From Bacteroidota bacterium (GTDB lineage: Bacteria > Bacteroidota > Bacteroidia > Chitinophagales > Saprospiraceae): 55,667 bases of DNA. The position numbers and the translations under genes were made by a program. Each line of letters begins with the position of its first letter. Positions within the stretch are counted from its first letter, which is position 1. The notes below the pieces were generated by a model. That model was not told where the DNA came from, searched no databases, and saw only the letters and a program-made list of their open reading frames with translations. This document shows, in pieces, positions 44,375 through 55,667 of the stretch. The DNA is taken from positions 1-55,667 of the forward strand of contig PZPC01000032.1 of the NCBI GenBank assembly GCA_003045895.1. The letters are read 5' to 3'.

Positions 44375-45436
44375 ATGTTATTCTCAATAGGAACCAAGGT
44401 AAGACTCATCCACACCAATGATGTGGGCGTAGTGCAGGAGTGGTTGGAACACGACCTGATCGCCATTCGCTTGTCCGATGGGGATGTGATTCCTGTCCGA
44501 CAGGATGCCCTGGAGCGCATCTCCACCGAGCAGGCGACCTCGGTTAAGGCCAAGATTGTGCCGGGTAAGAAAAAACCGGAACCGCTGCCGATTCAGCTGG
44601 CTACGGTCGACAGCCAGTACATGGTACTCAAGCCGCAGGGCCTCCAACTGGCCTTTGATCCGGTTTTGCGGGCCGATGATACGCCTGAACACTATCGGCT
44701 ATTCCTGATCAATGATACCCAGCACCATTTTCTTTACCAGTTAACCTTGAACCTGGCTAAAGAAAAAGTATGGACAACCCAGGGGCGCCTGGGGCCACGC
44801 ACCATGGTGGAAGCTGGTAGCCTGAAATACGCAGAATTGAACGACAATGCGGCCGTACATCTGGAAAACTGGCGCTTGTTGCCCGATGGCAAAGGCACGG
44901 GGCGGCGACTGGTCAAAGAAGTTAAATTGCGCCCCACCCAGTTCTTTAATAAAATAACAACGGCTCCCTACCTCAACCGGCCGGTATACCTCTATCAGCT
45001 GTTTTCGGAAAAGGAACTGACGGCCCTGCCTGTGCCCGCTAAACCGATACCGCCGCCGGAATCGCTGCAAGCTTATACCTCGCGCAAGGTGAAAACGGCC
45101 ACCAAGTCCTGGTTTAACTTGCAGGAACTGCCCCACGAAGTCTGGGAGATGGCGACGTTTGCCAATGAAATTGATTTGCACATTGAGAAAATCGTCGCTG
45201 ACCCAGCCAAGATTCCCGCCAACCAAATCTTGAGTACCCAGCTGAAAGCCTTCGACGCCTATTTAGACCGTGCCATCCGCCTGGGCGTCGACCGGGTATT
45301 CGTCATCCACGGCCTGGGCGCCGGCACCCTCAAAGCAAAGATCGCCGAACGCCTCCGGGCCTCGCCGGCGGTTGTTTCCTTTACCAACGAGTACCACCAC
45401 CGCTACGGTTACGGCGCTACGGAAGTGATTTTCTGA
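44375..45436 (+). CDS. DUF2027 protein with C-terminal Smr domain
   Basis: The 353-residue protein has an N-terminal small barrel (VGVVQEWLEHDLIAIRLSDGDVIPV), a DUF2027-like middle part and a C-terminal Smr (small MutS-related) domain (about 265-353). The Smr core is EIDLHIE (DLH motif) and VFVIHGLGAGTLKAKI (HGxG motif) with an ending EYHHRYGYGATEVIF. Smr domains bind or nick nucleic acids; in this fusion, common in Bacteroidota, the role is unknown. It stands alone with its own -7 box. Confidence 0.88.
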   Translation: MLFSIGTKVRLIHTNDVGVVQEWLEHDLIAIRLSDGDVIPVRQDALERISTEQATSVKAKIVPGKKKPEPLPIQLATVDSQYMVLKPQGLQLAFDPVLRADDTPEHYRLFLINDTQHHFLYQLTLNLAKEKVWTTQGRLGPRTMVEAGSLKYAELNDNAAVHLENWRLLPDGKGTGRRLVKEVKLRPTQFFNKITTAPYLNRPVYLYQLFSEKELTALPVPAKPIPPPESLQAYTSRKVKTATKSWFNLQELPHEVWEMATFANEIDLHIEKIVADPAKIPANQILSTQLKAFDAYLDRAIRLGVDRVFVIHGLGAGTLKAKIAERLRASPAVVSFTNEYHHRYGYGATEVIF

Positions 45437-45817
45437 CTTCCATCCTTTATTGCCGGCAGCTTATTGGCTTAGAAACTGTAATAAAAACAGCCTGTTGCTG
45501 AACACAAAAAGGGCGTTGGCGACAAATGGATTAAAAATCTGGACAAAAAATAAAATTAACATTTGCTATTATTTTAATTTTTTCTATTGTTTTTTGCGTA
45601 TATTAAGGAATAATATTTTATATTTTTTACTTATGCCCAGTGCACCGAATGGTGTTCCTTCCTTCGTGATACGGCCGTAAAGCTTGTAATTCCAGCGGGG
45701 ATTGAATGGCTGGAATCCTGATATTTCTCTAGCTCCGCTGTATATTTATCATTCTAATAAAAGGAAGATTTTCCTTTTGCCTACAACCAACATAAGGCCG
45801 GAAATACGAAATCGTTT
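45437..45817. promoter_or_regulatory. AT-rich control region upstream of gltB
   Basis: No gene is seen in this 381-bp gap. It is very AT-rich around 45540-45630. It holds inverted repeats ATTCCAGC/GCTGGAAT (45689-45716) and AAAAGGAA/TTCCTTTT (45769-45788). TATATTTA (45741-45748) is one base off the -7 consensus. These may control gltBD by nitrogen status; that is inference. Confidence 0.45.
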
Positions 45818-50392
<4,575 letters not shown>

Positions 50393-50462
50393 AAATTTTC
50401 AGGTAGACCATAAAACAGGAAAGTAGCGTACCTGAACGTCAGCTTTCCTCAAAGCAATAACC

Positions 50463-51941
50463 ATGGCAGATCCAAAAGGATTTCTCACTTATAACCGGGA
50501 ATTGCCCCAGGTGCGCCCTGCTCAACAGCGCGTCAAGGATTACAAGGAATTGTACGAAGTGTTTCCGGTGGAAGGCACCATCAAGCAGGCGGCCCGGTGT
50601 ATGGATTGTGGCGTTCCTTTTTGCCACAATGGTTGCCCACTGGGTAACATCATCCCCGAATTTAACGATGCGGTCTACGAGGAGGATTGGCGACAAGCCT
50701 ACAAAATCCTGAACAGCACCAATAATTTTCCGGAATTTACGGGTCGCATCTGCCCGGCGCCGTGCGAATCGGCCTGTGTGTTGGGGATCAACCAGCCGCC
50801 CGTTGCGATTGAACACATCGAGAAAAGTATCGCCGAAATAGCTTTCGAACGGGGCTATGTGCGCCCCACACCACCGAGTAGCCGTACCGGTAAAAAAGTG
50901 GCCATTGTGGGCAGTGGCCCGGCAGGACTGGCCGCTGCCGACCAGCTCAACCGCGCTGGGCATACGGTGACGGTACTGGAACGCGATGACGCAATTGGTG
51001 GACTGTTGCGCTACGGCATTCCCGATTTCAAGCTGGAAAAGCACGTTATCGATCGCCGGTTGGCCGTGATGGAAGCTGCGGGTGTCCGTTTTAAAACCAA
51101 TGCCAACGTAGGGGAGAACATCCCCGTTGGCCACCTGCTCACCGATTACGATGCCGTGGTGCTCAGTGGAGGATCTACCGTTCCCCGTGATTTACCTATT
51201 CCTGGCCGGGAATTGAAGGGGGTACACTTCGCCATGGAGTTCCTTAAGCAAAACAACATGCGGGTAGCCAGCCAGGATCTAAGTAGTGAAACGCCCATCC
51301 TGGCTACCGGTAAACATGTTGTTGTCATCGGGGGAGGAGATACGGGGGCCGATTGTGTGGGTACCTCCAATCGACACGGCGCCAAATCGGTCACCCAAAT
51401 TGAGATCATGGGCAAACCACCCGTGGAACGCGCTGCCAACAACTGGCCCAACTGGCCGATGGTGTTGCGCACCTCCACGAGCCACGAAGAAGGTTGTGAC
51501 CGGGAATGGGCCTTGCTGACCAAAAAAATCATTGACAACGGCCAGGGTCAGATCAAGGCCCTGCAAACGGTGCAGGTGCTGTGGGAGAAGAACCCGGCAA
51601 CCGGCCGCCTGGAGATGACGGAACAAAAAGGTACCGAACGGGACATTCCCTGCGAACTGTTGCTGCTCGCAGCCGGTTTTTTACACCCACAAAAGCAAGG
51701 AATGATCGAACAACTGGGCGTCGGACTCGACGCCCGCGGCAACGTGGAAGCCAAGGATTACCAAACCACAGTGCCCAAGATCTTCGTGGCGGGGGATATG
51801 CGGCGGGGCCAGAGCCTCGTCGTCTGGGCCATCAGTGAGGGGCGGGAAGCTGCTCGCGCGGTCGATGCTTACCTCCAGGAGGGGGCCACGGCGCTGGAAG
51901 CCAAGGACCAGGGCCGAATGGAGGTACGGGTGAATGGGTAA
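50463..51941 (+). CDS. gltD: Glutamate synthase small subunit
   Basis: The 492-residue protein passes electrons from NADPH to GltB. It has the N-terminal cysteine motifs for 4Fe-4S clusters ([20 protein letters not shown] and CPAPCESAC), the FAD-binding [13 protein letters not shown] and the NADPH-binding GGGDTGADC. The end has the second FAD motif [17 protein letters not shown]. It is expected to be in one operon with gltB. ValS follows with its own promoter. Confidence 0.96.
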   Translation: MADPKGFLTYNRELPQVRPAQQRVKDYKELYEVFPVEGTIKQAARCMDCGVPFCHNGCPLGNIIPEFNDAVYEEDWRQAYKILNSTNNFPEFTGRICPAPCESACVLGINQPPVAIEHIEKSIAEIAFERGYVRPTPPSSRTGKKVAIVGSGPAGLAAADQLNRAGHTVTVLERDDAIGGLLRYGIPDFKLEKHVIDRRLAVMEAAGVRFKTNANVGENIPVGHLLTDYDAVVLSGGSTVPRDLPIPGRELKGVHFAMEFLKQNNMRVASQDLSSETPILATGKHVVVIGGGDTGADCVGTSNRHGAKSVTQIEIMGKPPVERAANNWPNWPMVLRTSTSHEEGCDREWALLTKKIIDNGQGQIKALQTVQVLWEKNPATGRLEMTEQKGTERDIPCELLLLAAGFLHPQKQGMIEQLGVGLDARGNVEAKDYQTTVPKIFVAGDMRRGQSLVVWAISEGREAARAVDAYLQEGATALEAKDQGRMEVRVNG

Positions 51942-52035
51942 TCGTACCCATCAACCAGAATTAACACGGGCTGCCCAGTCCACCGCCAGCTAGACAAGAC
52001 CACAAAATTAGGCACCGATTACCACGGGTTATTCT

Positions 52036-52043
52036 TATCTTTG
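52036..52043 (+). promoter_or_regulatory. Bacteroidota -7 box of valS
   Basis: TATCTTTG, an exact TAnnTTTG match, 31 bp before the ATG at 52075. Confidence 0.6.
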
Positions 52044-52074
52044 CGGCACTTTTTTCAGGAATCAAAGTTGCGGC

Positions 52075-54771
52075 ATGAGTTTACCTAAGCATTATACCCC
52101 CCAGACAACGGAAGATAAGTGGTACAGCCACTGGCTGGCCCAAAATTACTTCCACAGTGAGCCCGACGAACGGGAAGCTTTCTCGATCGTCATTCCGCCA
52201 CCCAATGTGACGGGCGTCCTCCACATGGGGCACATGCTCAACAATACCATTCAGGATATTCTCATCCGTAAAGCACGACTGGAAGGCAAAAATGCCTGCT
52301 GGGTTCCCGGCACCGACCACGCCTCCATCGCCACGGAGGCCAAGGTGGTGAAACTGCTGCGCACCCAGGGCATCAAGAAAAGTGACCTCACCCGCGATGA
52401 ATTCATGGAACACGCCTGGGCCTGGAAGGAGGAATACGGCGGTATCATCCTGGATCAACTCAAGAAACTCGGCGCCAGTTGCGATTGGGAACGCACCCGC
52501 TTCACCCTGGAAGAATCCCTGAGCAAGGCCGTGGTCCAGGTTTTCGTTGACCTCTACGAGAAGGGGCGCCTCTACCGGGGCCTGCGGATGACCAATTGGG
52601 ACACCGAAGCCCTCACGGTTTTGTCTAACGAGGAAGTGCTCTACGAAGACGAAAATTCCCGCCTTTTTCACGTGCGCTACCAGGTGGAAGGTACCCCTGA
52701 ATATGTCGTTATCGCCACCCAACGCCCCGAGACCATCATGGCCGATACGGGGTTGGCCGTTCACCCCGATGATCCCCGCTACCAGCACCTGCACGGCAAA
52801 CGGGTGATCGTGCCATTGGTCAATCGGTCGGTACCCATCATTACCGATACTTACGTCGATCTGGAATTTGGCACCGGCGCCCTCAAAGTGACGCCCGCTC
52901 ACGATCCCAACGACTACGACCTGGGGCAGAAGTATGGCCTGGAAGTTATTGATATCATCAACCTGGATGGTACGCTCAACGAATTGGCGGAGTTCTGCGT
53001 TGGACAAGACCGCTTCGAAGCCCGTAAAAATGTGGGCAAGCTGCTGGAAGAAGCCGGCGCATTGGTGAAGATCGAAGACTACCGCACCCGCGTGGGTCGC
53101 TCCGAGCGCACCAACGCAGTTGTGGAGCCCAAGCTCACCCTGCAGTGGTTCCTGAAAATGGACGAGTTTGCGGCATCCGCACTGGAGGCGGTTACTTCGG
53201 GTGAGGTTCGTTTTTTTCCGGAGAACATGAGCAACATGTACAACAGCTGGCTCAAACCCGAAAATGTCCGCGACTGGTGCATCAGCCGGCAACTGTGGTG
53301 GGGGCAGCGGATTCCCGCCTGGTACCACGACGGGGAGGTTTTTGTGGCCCGGACTGCGGAGGAAGCTTTGGCCAAAGCCCAACAAAAGCTGGCTAAACCG
53401 CACCTGACCCTGGCCGACCTCCAACAGGAAGAAGATGTGGTGGACACCTGGTTCTCGTCCTGGTTATGGCCGATCACCGTTTTCGATGGTTTTGAAAACC
53501 AGGAGGAATTAAAATACTATTACCCCACCAGCACCCTGGTGACGGGCTGGGATATTATGTTCTTCTGGGTGGCCCGCATGATCATGGCCGGCTACGAATG
53601 GGCACCGGAACTACTGGGCAAAGACCACCCGCCGATGCCTTTCCGCGATGTCTACTTCACGGGGATGGTGCGGGACAGCAAGCGCCGCAAGATGTCGAAA
53701 TCGCTGGGCAATTCGCCCGACGCCCTGAACCTGATCGAAATCTACGGAGCCGATGGCGTTCGTTTCGGGATGTTGTCTTGTTCTTCGGCCGGTAACGATA
53801 TCATTTTCGATGCCCCCATCGACCCGGTGACGGGCAATGCCCTCGACGAGAGTAAACTCTGCGAACAAGGCCGCAACTTCTGTAATAAGATGTGGAACGC
53901 CCTGCGCCTCATCGACGGTTGGGAGGTGAGCGCGGACAAGGCTGTTGACCCCGTTAGTGAAATTGCGTGCAGTTGGATGGAAGCCCGCCTGGCCCAGGTG
54001 ATTGCTACCACCACGGCACAAATCCAGGAATACCGCCTGGGTGATGCGCTCATGGAACTGTACAAATTTATCTGGGGCGATTTTTGCTCCTGGTACCTGG
54101 AGATGATCAAGCCCGCCGACGGTGTCATTGCAGCTGCTACCCACGCGCGCACCATCGCCGTCTACGAACAGATGATGACCTTGTTGCACCCCTTTATGCC
54201 TTTCGTCACCGAAGAGATTTGGCACGGACTTAAAGCGCGCACCCTCGGCGACGACTGCTGCGTGAGCACCTGGCCCATTGCTACAGACTTTGATGCGGAC
54301 CTCATCCAGCGGGTAGAACTCGCCCAGGAGGCCGTGGTGAAAGTTCGGGAAACCCGCAACGTCAAGAAAATCAAAGCCCGCGAGTTGCTTCGCCTGTCGA
54401 CCCTGGCGGGGAGCAAGACTGAAGCCCTGGTCAATGACGCTGGCTTGCAGGCAGCGGTCCGGAAAATGGCCTACCTGGAATCCCTCACCCTGGTCACGGA
54501 GGAGCCCGCCAACGCGGTTTCCTTCCTGGTAGGCAATGACACGTTTTACCTGGAAATTGAAGAAGAAATTGATGCGGATGCCGAACGCGACCGCTTGCAA
54601 AAAGAACTGGAATATTTCCAGGGATTCGTGCAGACCGTCTCGAAAAAGCTCAGCAACGAGCGTTTCGTTGCCGGTGCTCCCGACGATGTCGTCGACCGCG
54701 AACGCCAGAAACTAGCCGATGGCCAGGCCAAAATCCAGAACCTGGAAGAGGCACTGAAGAATTTGAATTGA
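52075..54771 (+). CDS. valS: Valine--tRNA ligase
   Basis: The 898-residue class I synthetase charges tRNA-Val. The HIGH motif is HMGH (50-53), the KMSKS motif is at 539-543, and the editing (CP1) domain has TQRPETIMADTGLAVHPDD near 219-237. Next come the anticodon-binding domain and a C-terminal coiled coil (about 830-898, rich in E/K/Q), as in ValS but not IleS or LeuS. Length and all landmarks are normal. Confidence 0.97.
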   Translation: MSLPKHYTPQTTEDKWYSHWLAQNYFHSEPDEREAFSIVIPPPNVTGVLHMGHMLNNTIQDILIRKARLEGKNACWVPGTDHASIATEAKVVKLLRTQGIKKSDLTRDEFMEHAWAWKEEYGGIILDQLKKLGASCDWERTRFTLEESLSKAVVQVFVDLYEKGRLYRGLRMTNWDTEALTVLSNEEVLYEDENSRLFHVRYQVEGTPEYVVIATQRPETIMADTGLAVHPDDPRYQHLHGKRVIVPLVNRSVPIITDTYVDLEFGTGALKVTPAHDPNDYDLGQKYGLEVIDIINLDGTLNELAEFCVGQDRFEARKNVGKLLEEAGALVKIEDYRTRVGRSERTNAVVEPKLTLQWFLKMDEFAASALEAVTSGEVRFFPENMSNMYNSWLKPENVRDWCISRQLWWGQRIPAWYHDGEVFVARTAEEALAKAQQKLAKPHLTLADLQQEEDVVDTWFSSWLWPITVFDGFENQEELKYYYPTSTLVTGWDIMFFWVARMIMAGYEWAPELLGKDHPPMPFRDVYFTGMVRDSKRRKMSKSLGNSPDALNLIEIYGADGVRFGMLSCSSAGNDIIFDAPIDPVTGNALDESKLCEQGRNFCNKMWNALRLIDGWEVSADKAVDPVSEIACSWMEARLAQVIATTTAQIQEYRLGDALMELYKFIWGDFCSWYLEMIKPADGVIAAATHARTIAVYEQMMTLLHPFMPFVTEEIWHGLKARTLGDDCCVSTWPIATDFDADLIQRVELAQEAVVKVRETRNVKKIKARELLRLSTLAGSKTEALVNDAGLQAAVRKMAYLESLTLVTEEPANAVSFLVGNDTFYLEIEEEIDADAERDRLQKELEYFQGFVQTVSKKLSNERFVAGAPDDVVDRERQKLADGQAKIQNLEEALKNLN

Positions 54772-54934
54772 GGGAGTTCAGCAGGAGCTGATGACCATTA
54801 TTAAAATTAACGCCAGCAAATACGCGGAACTCATCGGCGGCGCTTTCTACGGGGATGCGCTGGCTGAGCTCGTAGTTGAGGTCGGCGAGTAAGAGGAGTT
54901 CTTCGCGGTAGCGGTAGCGGCGTTGGCCGCAGGT
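54770..54934 (-). pseudogene. Remnant of an unidentified gene, minus strand
   Basis: Read on the minus strand, 55 codons are open from just after a stop near 54935 and give protein-like sequence (RYREELLLLADLNYELSQ ... EFRVFAGVNFNNGHQ) with local codon use. There is no start, and the frame runs on into the valS antisense without a stop, so both ends are lost. The short plus-strand ATG frame at 54791 has less protein-like content. The source family is not recognised. Confidence 0.35.
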
Positions 54935-54997
54935 TCAGCGTCATTTATGGCGCCGCATTTTGTTTGCCTACCTGGGCCTGTTTTGGCCACGCTAAAG

Positions 54998-55039
54998 CAT
55001 GAGCCTGCCAAGCTTTAGCATGAGCCTGCCAAGCTTTAG
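54998..55039 (+). repeat. Two tandem copies of a 21-bp repeat
   Basis: CATGAGCCTGCCAAGCTTTAG occurs twice back to back (54998-55018, 55019-55039), then a partial CATG. The preceding CACGCTAAAGCATG is an inverted partner of AGCTTTAGCATG, so hairpins can form. GCCACGC...AGCATGGGCG recalls the hairpin elements near 15.6 kb. Confidence 0.7.
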
Positions 55040-55127
55040 CATGGGCGAACCAGCGTGCAGGCCTGCGGTGGGTTCCTAAATTCCGTAAGATTCAAAGCTA
55101 TTGCTGCTGCGTAGCGGGGTGGTGGTG

Positions 55128-55283
55128 ATGTCTACCGCCCGATTGATCAACCCCAACCGGGTCCGGATTGATGCGGTGGAGGAGATGCTGGCTGCGCAGA
55201 AACGCGTGAACACCCAATTCCTGGCTGCCAAGGCCCGGAATGATGAAAGCCAGTATGGGATTTATGAGTTTATTCCTGTTTAA
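55128..55283 (+). CDS. Short orphan coding frame, possible gene fragment
   Basis: A 51-codon frame from ATG 55128 gives MSTARLINPNRVRIDAVEEM...ARNDESQYGIYEFIPV, a plausible helical, charged sequence, but no clear ribosome-binding site is seen. The same frame is open back to 55089. It could be the 3' end of a decayed gene. GCTGCTGCGTAGC before it (55103-55115) is nearly repeated after it (GCTGTTGCGTAGC near 55289). Confidence 0.3.
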   Translation: MSTARLINPNRVRIDAVEEMLAAQKRVNTQFLAAKARNDESQYGIYEFIPV

Positions 55284-55351
55284 GAAGGCTGTTGCGTAGC
55301 AGGGCCACAAAAAACCAAGCGGAACCCGCAACCGCGCTAAGGCGCGGCTTC

Positions 55352-55412
55352 GCCCACTGGGTGTTATACGTCTATCCGCGTGACGCGGCCAGCGCATAGC
55401 TAGCCAGTGGGC
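55352..55412. repeat. Spaced inverted repeat with inner hairpins
   Basis: GCCCACTGG (55352-55360) and CCAGTGGGC (55404-55412) are exact inverted arms. Smaller GC-rich stems (CCGCG/CGCGG) lie inside and just before. The role is unknown; it may be an extragenic palindrome. Confidence 0.5.
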
Positions 55413-55424
55413 ACCTAAATTGCA

Positions 55425-55667
55425 TCAATTGCTAAACCTGATAAAATCAGGGGATTCAAATTCACTGATTTTTAAGTCTAGCTCCTCAACTTTTATTGCT
55501 TCTGCAACCCAAGTGAATATTCCATTATCAATACTGTACTTGAGCGGAAGGGCTCCTTTAGTTAGTAGTAAGTAGCTATTCCAATGACCAAGGTTATGTT
55601 TTTGATAAGGAACTGATCTCCCCCCAATTATTAGGACAGCGAAATTGAATATTTTAGTGAAACCCAA
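55425..55667 (-). CDS. 3' end of an AT-rich gene of unknown function (partial)
   Basis: The minus-strand frame is open to the right edge and stops at 55425, giving 80 residues that end ISEFESPDFIRFSN. The sequence looks like the C-terminal part of a soluble alpha/beta protein. Base composition is clearly lower in GC than in the rest of the window, which suggests a foreign or fast-changing gene. I do not recognise the family. Confidence 0.45.
   Translation of the reverse strand: MGFTKIFNFAVLIIGGRSVPYQKHNLGHWNSYLLLTKGALPLKYSIDNGIFTWVAEAIKVEELDLKISEFESPDFIRFSN

Noticed and set aside
52081-53424. A 447-codon minus-strand frame inside valS
   Set aside because: Antisense to valS over its most conserved part; no independent protein features.
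54998-55039. A CRISPR array
   Set aside because: The 21-bp units are directly adjacent with no spacers and only two copies; no cas genes are near.
55098-55397. A 99-codon minus-strand frame near the right end
   Set aside because: It covers the hairpin-rich gap and has arginine/proline/histidine-rich composition typical of a chance frame.

Overview
The window comes from a member of the Bacteroidota with fairly high GC, most likely a Saprospiria/Lewinella-type marine organism. The evidence is several type IX secretion (T9SS) C-terminal sorting domains, a CarboxypepD_reg-type TonB-dependent receptor, many lipoproteins with a short lipobox, a short bS21, and repeated TAnnTTTG (-7) promoter boxes upstream of starts. 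The species call is inference; the phylum call is well supported.

Layout. 1-700: tail of a T9SS-secreted protein, then a repeat-rich gap. 693-3581: large Asp-box beta-propeller protein. 3591-8025 (minus): alpha/beta hydrolase, DUF389 membrane protein, PncA, RlmH and rhomboid, tightly packed. 8192: rpsU. 8504-12962 (minus): TonB-dependent receptor plus a secreted esterase-fold protein that has lost its nucleophile. 13186-23424: mixed housekeeping and envelope genes (PAP2, GlmM, retropepsin-like protein, GNAT, HMG-CoA lyase, OmpA lipoprotein, cohesin-domain lipoprotein, CDF transporter). 23571-43395: a 20-kb carbohydrate locus. 43505-54771: E2-like acyltransferase, DUF2027-Smr protein, GltB, GltD and ValS. 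54772-55667: gene fragments, short repeats and the end of an AT-rich gene.

The carbohydrate locus is the most interesting part. It has two arms. The minus arm (29847 to 23571) encodes two outer-membrane beta-barrel proteins followed by two lipoproteins, one with a duplicated carbohydrate-binding-like sandwich. The plus arm encodes a clan-A glycoside hydrolase resembling GH158, a small secreted protein, two GH16 lipoproteins, a T9SS-secreted protein with three copies of a binding-like domain, an MFS sugar porter and a GH3 beta-glucosidase. A membrane-spanning propeller/Y_Y_Y/LuxR-type regulator sits between them on the minus strand. The enzyme set points to beta-1,3-glucan (laminarin-type) breakdown. 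No SusC/SusD pair is present, so the two barrels and two lipoproteins may form an alternative outer-membrane uptake route, with the MFS porter carrying sugars across the inner membrane.

No rRNA, tRNA, CRISPR array, intact insertion sequence or prophage was seen. Functions are from reading sequence and family motifs only; no database search was run.
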